NCBI GenBank assembly: GCA_047495785.1
Contig: JBLDXI010000028.1
Coordinates: 1,178,001-1,242,000, forward strand
Reading direction: 5' to 3'
Length of the DNA: 64,000 nucleotides
Source: Lepidodermella squamata
Lineage: Eukaryota; Gastrotricha
Part shown: positions 11,594 to 23,146 of the stretch, piece after piece
How positions within the stretch are numbered: the first letter of the stretch is position 1
Layout: every line of letters begins with the position of its first letter
Notes under the pieces: generated by a model
The model's input: only the letters and a program-made list of their open reading frames with translations
The model's database searches: none
What the model was told of the DNA's origin: nothing
Program-made: the position numbers and the translations under genes

Positions 11594-12541
11594 TTATGTG
11601 CAGTTGGAATTAGCGTAACTTTGCACGCTTGGTGACTCATTCGAGAGGCATTTAACCGGTATTCCAGGTTTTAAGAAGTCCAGATCGGCATTGTTTGGTC
11701 TGCACACTGTGGCATTGGCGATCGGATTGAAACATTGTTGCCACGGGCTCTATTACAGGTTACATGATTCATAGCTAAATTAAAACGCTAAATCAAACCG
11801 CATTGAAGTTGGCACACGTTGCTAAGCTTGCGAAAGTCCGAACGTTGCCAGTGCCGAATTCTCCCAACTTTGAAAAGCCAGGTAACATTTCTAGCTAGGA
11901 ATCCTAATATCGAAAACGTACAGGCTTCAAAGATCCGCATCCCTCTACATCAGGTTTGCAGTTGACCAAAGTTGGGTTAGCGGGGTCATAGCAGTAGTAG
12001 AATTCGATGGAATCCCGACAGGACTGAAAGGTAGTAAAACTTGTCGCCGTTGACTGAAATAGGATGTATATCCTTTTGTCATTCGATTAGGAATATATCC
12101 TTACTCGGTACTCTTTTGAAGCCTCATCAACAGGATTGTAACACTCAGTTACATCCGGTCGGCATGTTACAGCCCCATTTGATCGTTTCGTGCATCTTCT
12201 AAAAACGGCCTGAAAAATCGAAAATTTCACGAAAAATGTATAGATTAGATGGTTCTTTATAGCCTTACAGGAGTGAATGAGAGACATTTGCTGAGACTAG
12301 GGAAAAAATTGGTCGTTGGGAGTTGCTGCCAGGTAGGTCCTATCCTATTACAAGCAACACTGTCCGGTGGCACTGCAAAACATTGGCTTCGTACGAGTAA
12401 CAGGCAACGTAGCTCTAAAATACATTGAAATTTGGGAGAAAGCTTGACAAATTAGCTTATACCTCATCGTTGAGGCAGGTCGTGAGATTAGCATAGATTT
12501 TGTCAATAGGCGACTGTTTCCATTGAAGATAGGGCACGAGA
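11594..12541 (-). pseudogene. 3' part of a Cys-rich secreted-protein gene, lectin-region relative (5' end missing)
   Basis: Six minus-strand exons fit in frame: about 12463-12541, 12352-12414, 12264-12296, 12105-12209, 11922-12023 and 11594-11749 with a stop. They encode the same Cys pattern as the N-terminal repeats of the neighbouring lectin (for example RRCTKR...VTCRPDVTEC and QQCFNP...VCRP). There is no EGF or CTLD. The gene ends tail-to-tail with the lectin about 320 bp away. All internal splice sites look usable, one with a GC donor (after 12264). No signal-peptide exon is found upstream, where a LINE starts at about 12569. It is either a gene broken by the LINE or one whose 5' exons lie beyond it; I treat it as partial. 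Confidence 0.6.
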
Positions 12542-12568
12542 GCTTATAATAAGCTAGCTAAAAATATT

Positions 12569-14325
12569 CTTGACTTGGTAATAACAAAATCTCAAAGCAT
12601 TGTTGAAGATATCTCGGTCAATCATCCGTTGCCTAAAAGTGATGACGACACCTTGCTCATTAACTTGAACATATCGAACAAGGCGGCTTCTCATTGTAAT
12701 GATATTAATGACATTTTCGATATCAAGAATGCCGATTTCAAATCTTTTAGCGACTATCTCGATGGACAAAATTGGGCTGAAGTCCTATCCGGAGCAGATA
12801 TTGATGCTATCTACACAAAGTTTCTTGATGTTATGTACAACGGGATAGTCTCGTTCTGCCCACGCCGGAAAAAAATAACAAAACCTGGCGTGCCTAGACA
12901 TATCTCGAAACTGCGTACCTATGAAAACAAGCGTAAGCGTGCATATCGTAAATTTTTGAAAAATAATACTGATAATTCTAAAGAGAGCTTTAAAGCCGCT
13001 GAAATGTTATATAGAAAAGAAATTCAAAATATTCAATATGAGACGGAAAATAGTCTTCTCGATAATGGCTCTGCTAAAAAAATCTTCCAGCACTGCTCGA
13101 ATTATTTAAAAGAAAACAAATCCTCTTTACCTTCCGCTATGAAATCGAATAAAATTATATCTAATGACATGGCGAAAGCCGAACTTTTCGCTGACTCCTT
13201 TTCAGAAAATTATAAAACGCATCCTATCAGCGATACCTCTTACAAACCGAAAATCATCACTGACTGTCTACAACATATAGCGTTTGACGAATGTATTGTG
13301 GGTCAATATCTTCTTAGTCTTAAACCTAAGTTTTATTGTTAAGCCCTTTGTTGTTTATTTTATTCTTGATCGCCATTGACGCTAATTTCAATATTAGTTC
13401 TTCTCTCTACTTTTTCGCTGACGATAATAAGATATTTCGACCTATTATATCGGATAAAGACAGACAAATTTTGCAAAATGATATTGATAAACTCATTGAG
13501 GCCTTTACTTTGAATGGTCTGGAAGTAAACTCTAAAAAATGTTGTGTTCTCCGGGTTGGAAACGTTGAGGAAATGGCGAATTATACAATTAATAATACTC
13601 CTCTGCAGCGCGTGGATTTTGCTAAAGATCTGGGTGTGGTTGTTGATACTGAGCTTAATTTTTCCAGGCATTGTGCTAATGTTGTTAACAGGTGTATCAG
13701 TCTTTGTTCGGCTATTGTTAGAAGTTTCAAAAGTAATCGGCTAAAAATTCTAGCATACAAAGCTTATGTTCTTCCAATTCTTGATTACTGTTCCTCTGTG
13801 TACAGTCCCTATATTTTGAAAATCATCGATAAAATTGAACGTGTGCAAAAAAACTTCTTGAAAGCTGTTTTCCCTACTTTAACATATGATCAAGCGTGTA
13901 AAAACGCTGGAATTTTATCGCTCGAACATCGTCGTCTATTAAGGGACTTGTTGTTGTGTTTTAAATCTTACCACAACTTTGTTGATATTCCTTTCTCTAC
14001 TATTTTTGTACACTCCAATAATCCCAGAAAGTCTAATCACTATCTAATGCCGTCCAAATGCCATACCGATGTACAAAAATTCTCTATCGGAAATAGGATA
14101 TACAAAATCTGGAATAAAATACCTGAAAATATAATAAATTCTCGCTCTACCGCAATATTTAAAAATTATATTTTACAAAATTTGTTGAATGACATGTCTA
14201 ATAAAGGACTCTATCCATATATATTTCAATCATAAAAAACAAAAATAATATTTTATAAGCACTGTGTCATAAGGCAACCTGATTGTTAAATTAGGCAGTC
14301 CACATTTTTAATAAATGTTTATCTC
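12569..14325 (+). mobile_element. Degraded CR1/Jockey-type LINE with internal RT deletion
   Basis: The frame starts in the last strand of the endonuclease (LDLVITKSQS), continues through the linker to about 13320, then jumps to the RT motif LSPLLFILFL and FFADDNKIF (13336-13440). It continues to a complete C-terminus ending near 14235. RT motifs 1-4 are missing, with a frame change at the junction. The 3'-UTR runs to about 14325. Sequence and C-terminal type (LPILDYCSSVYSP) differ from LINEs A and B, so this is a separate family. Confidence 0.85.
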
Positions 14326-14690
14326 TCTGTCGACGGTGAGGCGCCTCTAAATATTCCTACTTCCATGTAAATAAATGTTATAACATAGTACTGTGTACAC
14401 GCGCAACGCGAAACGGCAGTTCCCACATGGTTGGTTATTTTTTGCTTCAATGGAAAATGTGATTCCGCCCGGTGTTTCCGCCCGGTGATTCCGCCCGCTT
14501 ACGCGTTTTAAGGTGGATCTTTTATTATTAATTTCGGTTTTAAAATCCAAATCAGTGAATTACTGGGCGAACCAGACTCCATTTAGGGATTGCACTAGCA
14601 AAGCAAAAATTTGAACCAAAGAAAGCATTTTAACAAAACCCATTTTTATTGAACAATAATACTTTGGGAGAGCTTATAAACAATATTCAG
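14326..14690. other. No gene recognised
   Basis: AT-rich sequence with a short direct repeat of GGTGNTTCCGCCCG at about 14470-14500. No exon or element end could be supported. Confidence 0.4.
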
Positions 14691-14699
14691 TTCTGGATA

Positions 14700-15170
14700 A
14701 GACATGCACCGTGTAGTTAATTACTTGACAACTGGCGTCGACCGTGAAATGGCGTGATTCAAACCGGTTCATCAAGCTTGACAGGATCACAGCCCAACAA
14801 TGCCAATGCCGTCGCTTCGCATAAAGATTTTCCACCGAAACTCGTTGAACAGCATAGAGCGTAGTCGGCGTATCATTTCCTGGAATTTTGCACCGTGCTA
14901 ATCGTCTCAAACGCCAGTTCTTCGATGTATTGTTGCAGCAACGCCTTCAAAATCATCGCCGTCGGATTGAACGCTGGAATCTGATCGGCCAGGCGAAATT
15001 TCGTGCTTTTGCTATAGTAGCTCGATATCTTGAGCATTGCGGTTTTCACGAGCTGATTGGTGTCGCTCAGACAACGCAACAGCCATATACATTTGGTTAG
15101 AATCGACTGCGTTTCCGAGGATTAAATCGCCGATGTCTTGCGTGGTTTCCGCCAAGAAAGAATTAAGGAA
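14700..15170 (-). pseudogene. Possible coding relic of unknown family
   Basis: Three adjacent minus-strand stretches in different frames look protein-like: about 15040-15170 (ETTQDIGDLILGNAVDS), 14873-15060 (DQIPAFNPTAMILKALLQQY) and about 14760-14870 (FGGKSLCEATALALLGCDP). The composition is non-repetitive and amphipathic, but the frames are broken by stops and shifts with no good splice sites between them. I cannot name the family. It may be a decayed gene or chance. Confidence 0.3.
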
Positions 15171-15174
15171 TCCT

Positions 15175-15626
15175 TAATTCTCAATAAAGAGCTGAACAGC
15201 CAGTGTAAGGCGAGATTGAGAGATTCGCTCACCGTCACGTGTCGAGCTGCATCAGCTGGAGCATGCCATTACCAAAATCCTCCTTTAATGGTAATAATTA
15301 ATTAAAAATCATCCGAATTTTTTGGAGGACTATTAGCTAACGAGAGTCTCTTAATAACGACTCTTTTCTATAGAAAGTCATCCCAGCTGATGGAAAGCAA
15401 TTTTGGTCATTCGAAGACTGCTCGGCCTACCCTCTGGTAATTTCATACATAGTCCAATCAAGGGGAGCCCAATTGCGACTCATTTGTTGATGTATTAACC
15501 GTAGACCTACTGGAGGTGCGTTAACGTTATGGGATCGAACGGGGGGATTACGTCGACTCGACAATGCATCCCGTCCCTTCTCTCAATCTCGCCTTACACT
15601 GGCTGTTCAGCTCTTTATTGAGAATT
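15175..15626. mobile_element. Fold-back MITE with 48-bp perfect terminal inverted repeats
   Basis: 15175-15222 and 15579-15626 are exact reverse complements over 48 bp. The interior of about 356 bp has no ORF. The right end is followed by two further copies of GAGAATT, so the right boundary is slightly ambiguous. No clear target duplication was identified. Confidence 0.8.
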
Positions 15627-15639
15627 GAGAATTGAGAAT

Positions 15640-17100
15640 TCGTGGATTATTGAGCATAATCCACGAAAGTGATCGCGGAGATGATTAATGATTAATAATT
15701 AATAGTGAAGTGTGTGAATAATCCAGACTCATTGTGTTTTTTTGATATTTTTATGATGAGAGTGCGCTCGCAATGTTAGTTCAATGCTGGCATGTGTCTC
15801 GTCGCCTAAAATTGCCAGATTAATAATTAGGCATGTGAAACGTTTATCGCCTTCAGCTAATTCCAACTAAATTAGGCCGGCCTTTATCAATGGGGTGATC
15901 TTCCTTTTTAGAGAGCGAAACTTATTCGAAAATAATCAAATTAGCTGTTGAAATTCCCCGCGTCGATTCATGCCACGTGCACTAGCCTTTCATTCGGTTG
16001 GCCTAATGAAAAGTTTTACAAACCTCTTAAATTCGAAGTATGCCTCAATTGCTGAGAAACTTATCAACTACAAAGCTCATTAGAATATTCCAATTCTCTG
16101 TTCCGATTGCCCCATTTTTTCGTGGGGCTATTCGGACGCAATTAATTAGACAAAAGTATGAGTCGGATCGGGGCCGTTTTAATTTTCATGGGTGCCCTGT
16201 CATCTTTAGGTTCAGAAAAAATTGATCGCAGGTCCAGCAAAGTACTTGTATTTTCACGCTGACAAACCCGAAGGAGCAGGCGAGCTTCGAGTCGATCTCA
16301 AAGAACTACGATCTGTCTATCTTCAGGTGACCCAAAAATAATAAACATTCTGTTCTCCATAAGTAAATTTGTTGCCGTGTAGATAGAAACGCGCAAGCGT
16401 AAGATTATGAAACACGTTATTTCATAGTAATAAATTTCATATTAAGGTGTATGTTTACCGTTGTTTTATTCTGTTCTTTGCATCATGCAACACAATTCCA
16501 TTGAATTAATCACTGAAAGTACAACTCCAGCTTCCACGACACTGAAGACACATCTACTATGCTTGAATTAATTTTCCTTTAAACTCGTCCAGATAAAGTC
16601 CAGATCAAGTTGTAGCCGTTGTGGTATTTCCTTGTACTGGCATTGGGAAGAAATCGTTATTGATACGTATACATTTACCAAATAATGCGAATGGAACCCA
16701 AATATTCCTAATTTGCAGAGTTTCCTATACATATTTGGAACGCCCTGGAAAAGTTCCGGACTTTTTAGACCTTCAGAATAATTATACGCTACACATCGCT
16801 TTTACTGGACCGAAACTCATGGCAACTTATTGCAACTAAAACTTCTGACTTCCTTTTCTTCAATTAGTTATAAGTCTGGCTACAGTTTCTTCATTGTCAC
16901 TCACACAGGTGAAATAATGCTGATGGCTGTGAAATTTCGAGTTTTTATTTTTCTCAATAAAAGCCATTATATTTTTTATTATCTTTCCACGATTATTATC
17001 CCCGTTGGCACTAGGAGTAAAATATTAGGCACTTTATTGTGTTGTTTTCAGGAGAGAGTGTTAAAACGACGTGTGCATAGCAAGCCGGCGGAAGAGGTCG
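15640..17100. other. Intergenic; possible small exons only
   Basis: No gene is supported. An ATG at 16158 opens a 34-codon frame that looks like a signal peptide (about 20 hydrophobic residues). Overlapping it in another frame, 16227-16326 has an exon-like stretch between an AG acceptor and a GT donor (motif EGAGELRVDLKELRSVYLQ). These could belong to a small unrecognised plus-strand gene, but I could not join them. Confidence 0.3.
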
Positions 17101-17101
17101 C

Positions 17102-19253
17102 TTATTCGCGGTCCTGATCCGGGGTCATCTTCCACACCTTGATGTAGTTGATCTGCATGGCACGCTGGTCCTCGTTCTCGCCCTTGGGCCAAGTTGGCCA
17201 CCATTGGTCACGTTGTTGCCAGAAATCGAAGGGCGCCTGTTGCGAGGTATCTCTCCAGGGTTTCCTATAATATGGAGAAATATTTGAACAAATTGTTGAA
17301 CAAATTAAAAATTGATCTTACGGGTATTTCGAGTTGGTAGCTGCGTCAGGGAAATAGCCACCAGTACCACCAACGGCGACGTTTAAGATAAGGAAAAACT
17401 GTTGGGAAACATTAATATTATTGAGTTTTTAAGTGTTTTTTATATCTCTTACCTCTTGATCGAAGGGAGCATCAGGACCGCCATAGACCCAGACGTTGTT
17501 CTCTTCGGGCAAGCGGCCTTCGAATCCACCGCGTTTCCAGTAGCCCTCATCGGTAGCAACGTGCAAATATTCCTCGTCGTCGATGAAGAAAGTCAGACCT
17601 TCTTGGTCCCAATCGACACGGAACTTGTGGAAGTCATCGTTGAAGGTTCCAGATGGGAGGTTGCTGAAGAAATTAAATTTTAATCAGGTTCCAACTTGGT
17701 ACCGGATGACTTACTATGAGGCATGGGCCTTTTCCCAACCGTTCTCGGGCCAGTAGGGACCGTAGTGCTAAGAAATAAAGTTGTAAGTTTGGTGTTTAAG
17801 AGGTTGGTTCCAAGTTGGTACCAAGGTGGAGCCGAACTGGTTGACGCCAATGTTGACGCCCTTGTCGAAGAGGTCGGTGTTACCGCGCGATTCCATAAGA
17901 TCGATCTCACCGCTCGCCGGCCAGCCACCGTAGACCTGGTAGCGGGGCAGCAGCCAGATGGCTGGCCAGATCCAGTCACCCTTAGGCAGCTTAGCCTCAA
18001 CCTCGAGACGACCGTAGCGGAACGAGAATGAGTTGATGGTGCGGAGACGGGCCGATTGGATCGGGTTGATGATGGTCGAGCCGAAGGTCTCACGACGGCA
18101 GCCCCACCATTGGTTTCCGGTGCAGAGGTTAGCGGGTTCGGTACCCCAGAGTTCCAATACGGTACCAGACTTGGTAACTGAATCCTTGCCAAATTTCTCC
18201 TCAGTCAAAGTCTGAAAATTAAAAATTAAATAAATTTTGAAAAATTGCAATTTTTTATTATTAATTTACCGGCTTAATGTGGAGGACACCATCCTTGACG
18301 TAGCTGTTGGTGCGGTTGTTGTGGTAGTACTGGAATTCCCAGTTGCCGCCACCGCCAGCCGTGATTTCATGTTCCCAGACGGACAAGTCGAGCTTATCGA
18401 AGTTTTCGTCGAAGATCAAGCACGGGTAAGACGTGCACCTGGGCTCAACGGGCGCCTTGCTTTCGCATGGGCAGGCTGTGCAGTCTGGCGGGGTAGTAGT
18501 TGGTCCAGTGTATGCAGCTGAAAATAATTTTAATTAAATTTTTTAGAAAAATTTTCCAATTTTTGAACCCACTCGTTGGGGCCTTGGTAGTAGTTGTCTT
18601 GGTTGTTGTTGACTTGGTAGTCTTAGGAGTGGTGGTCTAACATGAAATTTTTATAGAATTGAATTTCAAAAAATTGAAGTTTTTTTACCGTGGTCACGCC
18701 GCCGTCATTAACCCAGACTTGATCGGTCAAAAGGTAACCAGCGCCGTTAACAAGGGTGTAAACCCAGTAGTAGACTTTGTCGCCAACTCGGACGTCGACA
18801 TTTGGCTCGGTGTAGACGAAAGCATTGTCGGTTAGGGTCGAAACATCAGCAGCAAATTGGCTGGCCTCAACGCCTGGAAGCGGCCTGTTTACGTTGAAGT
18901 GGAAAGCAACCATGCTAAGTCCAGGATCATCTGAAAAATTTTTAAATTAATTTTAAATTTCTTAAAGTTTTTAGAGAATTTTTGAGAAAATTCAATTGAT
19001 AACATTTTGAATTTTTGAATGAAGAATTTTGAAAATTAGATTTGTAAAATTTTTAATTTTGAGAATTTCAATTTTTTTTAATTTGTAAAATTTCAAAATT
19101 TCAAAGTTTTTAACACGAACCTTTTTTGTAGGTGAACTTGATGCCTTTTGGGCTCAAGGCCACAATCTCGGGCTGCTTCGGCTTGTAAGCTTGGCCTTGA
19201 ATCGAAGCAACGAAGAAAGCCGCAACAGCGGCAATCAGCAAACCTCTTGCCAT
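17102..19253 (-). CDS. Secreted GH16 beta-1,3-glucanase / GNBP-like protein with CBM39
   Basis: Nine exons close in frame: 19121-19253, 18689-18930, 18573-18636, 18270-18517, 17822-18211, 17715-17767, 17453-17663, 17322-17398 and 17102-17264 (526 aa). Signal peptide 1-20. An N-terminal CBM39-type glucan-binding domain spans about 21-125, followed by a Thr-rich linker encoded by one small exon (TTPKTTKSTTTK) and a Cys-rich patch. The GH16 catalytic domain covers about 170-526, with the active-site motif GEIDLMES (Glu331, Asp333, Glu336 all present). Arthropod GNBPs often lose these acids; here they are kept, so hydrolysis of beta-1,3-glucan is expected. Likely roles are digestion of fungal or algal glucan, or fungal sensing. 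It forms a head-to-tail pair with the next GH16 gene. Confidence 0.88.
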
Positions 19254-19373
19254 ATCTCAGTTAAAAAAGCTCTAAAATCAATTTAAAAATACCAAAAATT
19301 ATTAAATTTTCTTGATTTTTCAACGGTTAAACGGTGAAGCTGTGTTTTATCAAGGCGGTTTTATCAGGTCGAG

Positions 19374-21072
19374 TTATTTGCAGGTGCCTTCAACGAAGCA
19401 ATCTTCCTTCATTTTCCACACGCGAACCGACTTGATTTGCATAGCTCGGTCGTCTTCATTCTCGCCCTTGGGCCACGTCGGCAGCCACATGTTCCGCGCG
19501 TCGTAGAACGCCCGCATGGCTGTCTCGGACTTGTCAGTCCACGGCTTCGGGTAGGCCGGGTGGCGTTGCGAGTCGTCGAAATAGCCGCCAGTCCCACCGA
19601 CGGCGACGTTGAAGATCAGGTAGTACTCCTGGTCGAAGGGTGCGTCTGGGTTGGCATCGCGCCAAGCGTTGTTCTCCTCAGGCAACCGGCCTTCGAACTT
19701 GCCGCGTTTCCAATAACCATCGCCGGTTTCGACTTCGTTAACGAGCTCATCGTCGACGTAGAATCGGATACCAGTTTCGTCCCAATCCACGACGAAGGTG
19801 TGGAAATCATCGCCGAAATTGCGGCCATTTTCGAGGTTCCTGGAATTTTTCCATTAAAATTTTAAATAATTTTTAAAATTTAAATTTAATAACTTGCTTG
19901 GTATTTGTTGCATATTGATATCCGTTTTCAGGCCAATATGGACCGTAGTGGAGCTGTAGAAAAAATCGAGATTTAACCGGAACCAATTTGGTACCAAGTT
20001 GGAACCCTTACCGTGGCGCCATATTGCGAAAGGCCGATTTGGTTGCCCTGAGCATCCAAAAGGTTAGTGTTCCCACGCGATTCCATAATATCGATTTCAC
20101 CACTAGCCGGCCAGCCGCCGTAGATTTGGCGTTTCGGGAGCATCCAAATGGCGGGCCAGATCCAGTCACCCTTGGGCAACTTCGCTTCAACTTCAACACG
20201 GCCGTAACGGAACGCGAAGGTGTCGACGGTTCGAAGACGGGCCGATTGGATCGGGTTGACTACGGTCGAGCCGAAAGCCTCACGCTCGCAGCCCCACCAT
20301 TGGTTACCCTAAAAATTTCGAAAATTTCAATAATTTTTCAATTTCAAAATGTAAATTCAAAATTCAAAAATTGCAATTTTCCGATTTAAAATTTCCAATT
20401 TAAAAGTTTCACGCTTGTATCCCCACCATTATTATGGTGCCCCTACGAATTTCAAAAATTTAAATTTTTGAAAATTTTTCAATTTCAAAATTTCAAAGCT
20501 TCGCGCTCGCAGCCCCGCCACTTCCCTAAAAATTACAATTTCAATTTCAATTTCAATTTCGAATTTTTGAAATTGAAATTTTTCAGATTTTAATTTCAAA
20601 TTCGAAGTGGTTTAAATTTGAAGTATTCATACCGTGCATTGATCTGGAGGGGATCCTCCCCAAAGTTCGAGTTTGCCCTTGTAGACCCAATCATTGCCCC
20701 ATCTTTCTTCGGCAAGAGTCTGTCATGGGAAAAATAGCAAATTTGTGACAATTTCTCCGGAATTTTATCGAGCGAATTACAAACTGGTTTCAAGAACAGG
20801 ATTCCATCCTTGACGTAGCTATTACTGCGGTTATTAGTGTAGTACTGGAACTCCCAGTTACCACCACCGCCAGCCGTTATTTCATGCTTCCAAATTTTGT
20901 GGTTGAACGTTTCGAATTCATCTTCGAAAAGCAGGCACGGAAACTTGCCCTTACAGCGGCGAGAATCGTAAGGCTGGCCTGGTTTATCGCGAAAATGCCA
21001 CGAATCACCAGCTGCCCAGGCTTGGCAGGCCAGTTGAAGAACAACCAATAAAATGGCTGCTCTTAGCATCAT
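19374..21072 (-). CDS. Secreted GH16 beta-1,3-glucanase, catalytic domain only
   Basis: Five exons close in frame: 20785-21072, 20633-20719, 20012-20308, 19898-19953 and 19374-19839 (397 aa). Signal peptide 1-20, then GH16 directly with no CBM39 or Thr linker. The catalytic motif GEIDIMES is intact (Glu196, Asp198, Glu201). The protein is a clear paralogue of the downstream GH16 gene, sharing most intron positions; gene 1 has extra introns in its last third. Intron 4 needs a GC donor (AA|GCAAGT) to keep frame. The tail, KEDCFVEGTCK, adds a Cys pair. Two ATGs are adjacent at the start; either gives the same signal peptide. Confidence 0.88.
20309..20632 (-). repeat. Degenerate exon-end copies inside GH16 intron 2
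   Basis: The intron holds two diverged copies of the exon-3 start plus splice acceptor: about 20409-20445 and 20497-20535 resemble 20281-20315 (shared core CGCTCGCAGCCCC). The rest of the intron is an AAATTT/TTTCAAAA low-complexity repeat. This suggests local tandem duplication across the splice junction followed by decay. Confidence 0.5.
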
Positions 21073-22104
21073 GTACTGAAAAAAGCGGCAGAAATATGTC
21101 TCTTCAAATTAGGCGCTCTGTTTTTTTCGCAGCCACCGGCGGGGTAAATGTACTCGGGAACACGTGAACAAAAAACGGTTATAAAATGATAGAATGGCGA
21201 CCACGCCCTCTTTTTGTCCCTCCGCTATCTGCAATTTGGTTATTTTCTACTGCCCTAAAACGACCTTTGTAGCCGTGAACACCAAATTTATTCAATTTCC
21301 TCTTATTTTCGGCTAATTTATGACGCAAATTAAAGTGTGTAATTAAGATAACATATTTTTCGAGCCAGGCCTTATCTTTTTGGCGCGACGCACGAAAGAG
21401 GTGTGAACCTAAGGTGAAGCTTCCGTTGCTGTTTGAACCTAGAAATGGACGGTATAATGTAGCACAGAGAACGTAGCCGGCCCAAAATACACCAGCCGCT
21501 GTCGTTATAAGGTCAAATTGTTGAAGTACACTGTGAACTGGAATAAATGGACGCGGCTGATTAGCCAGCGGCACGTTGGTGACTGATAGTGAGTCAGCAA
21601 TCTTCATTAAGCTTCCACACCTTGAACTAGTTTTTACTTGGGTGGCAATCGTAATTTAAAAAATTCAATTGCCAACTAAGCAAGAGTTCTCCTGAATTAT
21701 TACACATTCTGATTGTTTTTTTAAATTAACTCGGAAATAGCGGCTGGTGTCGGAAATTATAAAATTAGAAACAAATGCGGAATTATTTAATTGCGGGATA
21801 AAAAATATTTAGCAGCATTTCCAGCATTTGAAACCCATTTGTCTCTATCTATCACCGTTAAGAATGTGAAGAAAGTGGTCGAAATCGCCCAGCTGATTTC
21901 AGGCAATTTTTCCAACACCCCAATTTCTGTATCCGATGCTTTCAAGATTGAATTTAGGGTTGAGTGGTAATTCCGAAATAGTCTATCCCGCCGTGAAAGG
22001 GACGGGCATTGGAAATTTAAGTTAAAAAAACTGCAACTCATTATCGTCGTTATAAGATAGTTTTCAATTTTTACGTTTCCTTTCATTCCTTTTCTTCGAT
22101 AAGA
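21073..22104. other. Intergenic upstream of the GH16 pair
   Basis: Presumed promoter of the GH16 gene at 21072. Open frames on the minus strand (21179-21607) have no recognisable domain and are not claimed as genes. Confidence 0.4.
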
Positions 22105-23146
22105 TACCGTCATTTGGGGCAAAATGAACCTTTGGGGCTAATTGGCCAAAAATTGAGGTTTTCACCATTTTATTGATAGCTCAAAAACTACAAGGTAAAA
22201 CTTTACAAAAATTTACGGGGGCGATTACCAACAAGCCTCCTACAAGCCTGCAAATTTTGAGCCTCGTATGTCCCGAAATGCGGTCACAGCATGTCGTTGC
22301 ACATAGGTGAGTTTAGGGAGGTAAAAATGACCCCTCTAAATTGAATTACCTGGAGCCAATCACGAGGTTTGATGATCAGATGAAATTTTTTCCTTCGACC
22401 ATTTTCGTCGTAGATGGCGGCAAAAAAAACCGCGACCCCAGGCGATGCACAGGTATGGCTAGGTGATTGTGGCCAAATTACCCCATGGAAAACCCAATGA
22501 TGGGGGCTAATTGGCCACGCTTATCCTTATAATGGGTTTTTAATATTTGATGATTGTGAGGGTTGAATGGTCGAGTGGTTGTGATGCGTCCATCAGAACT
22601 TAAGTGATCTGATGAGCGACGGTTCGAATCCTCATTAAGTAGCATTTTTTTGCTCCGCATTTAATTTTTTTAATTTTGTTGTTAATTTTCCATTTTAATA
22701 ATTTTTAATTAGTTTCTCCGTTTTTTCTGAGAGTTTTATTGCTGAGCGACTTTTAAACGTCTCCCGAACAAAAAAATGTCCGGCATACGTGGTGTTAGTG
22801 GAATAATTATAATGGAAAATTAACAACAAAATTAAAAAAATTAAATGCGGAGCAAAAAAATGCTACTTAATGAGGATTCGAACCGTCGCTCATCAGATCA
22901 CTTAAGTTCTGATGGACGCATCACAACCACTCGACCATTCAACCCTCACAATCATCAAATATTAAAAACCCATTATAAGGATAAGGGTGGCCAATTAGCC
23001 CCAAAACACCTGTCCAATTTGCCCCAAACCTGGGGCAAAATGAGCTTCCTATAAAATCGGAATCAGGACCCTCTGAAACGTGTAAAAATGCGAAAAAATC
23101 AGGGGGTAATTTTTTTCCCGCGGCCATTTTGCCCCAATTTACGGTA
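22105..23146. mobile_element. Fold-back non-autonomous DNA transposon, copy 2 (inverted)
   Basis: About 1,042 bp with the same ends as copy 1 but in the opposite orientation (left TACCGTCATTTGGGGCAAAA, right TTTTGCCCCAATTTACGGTA), TA at both edges. It carries the same mirrored tRNA-like modules (left A-box-like 22568-22578 and B-box-like 22621-22631; mirror around 22870-22945). The interior is highly similar to copy 1, implying recent activity. Confidence 0.88.

Noticed and set aside
17723-18031. Plus-strand frames across both GH16 genes
   Set aside because: Antisense shadows of the GH16 exons; the minus-strand model has domains, catalytic residues and phased introns.
21179-21607. 142-codon minus-strand frame upstream of the GH16 genes
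   Set aside because: No recognisable domain, no supporting splice structure, and it overlaps the likely promoter; probably chance.
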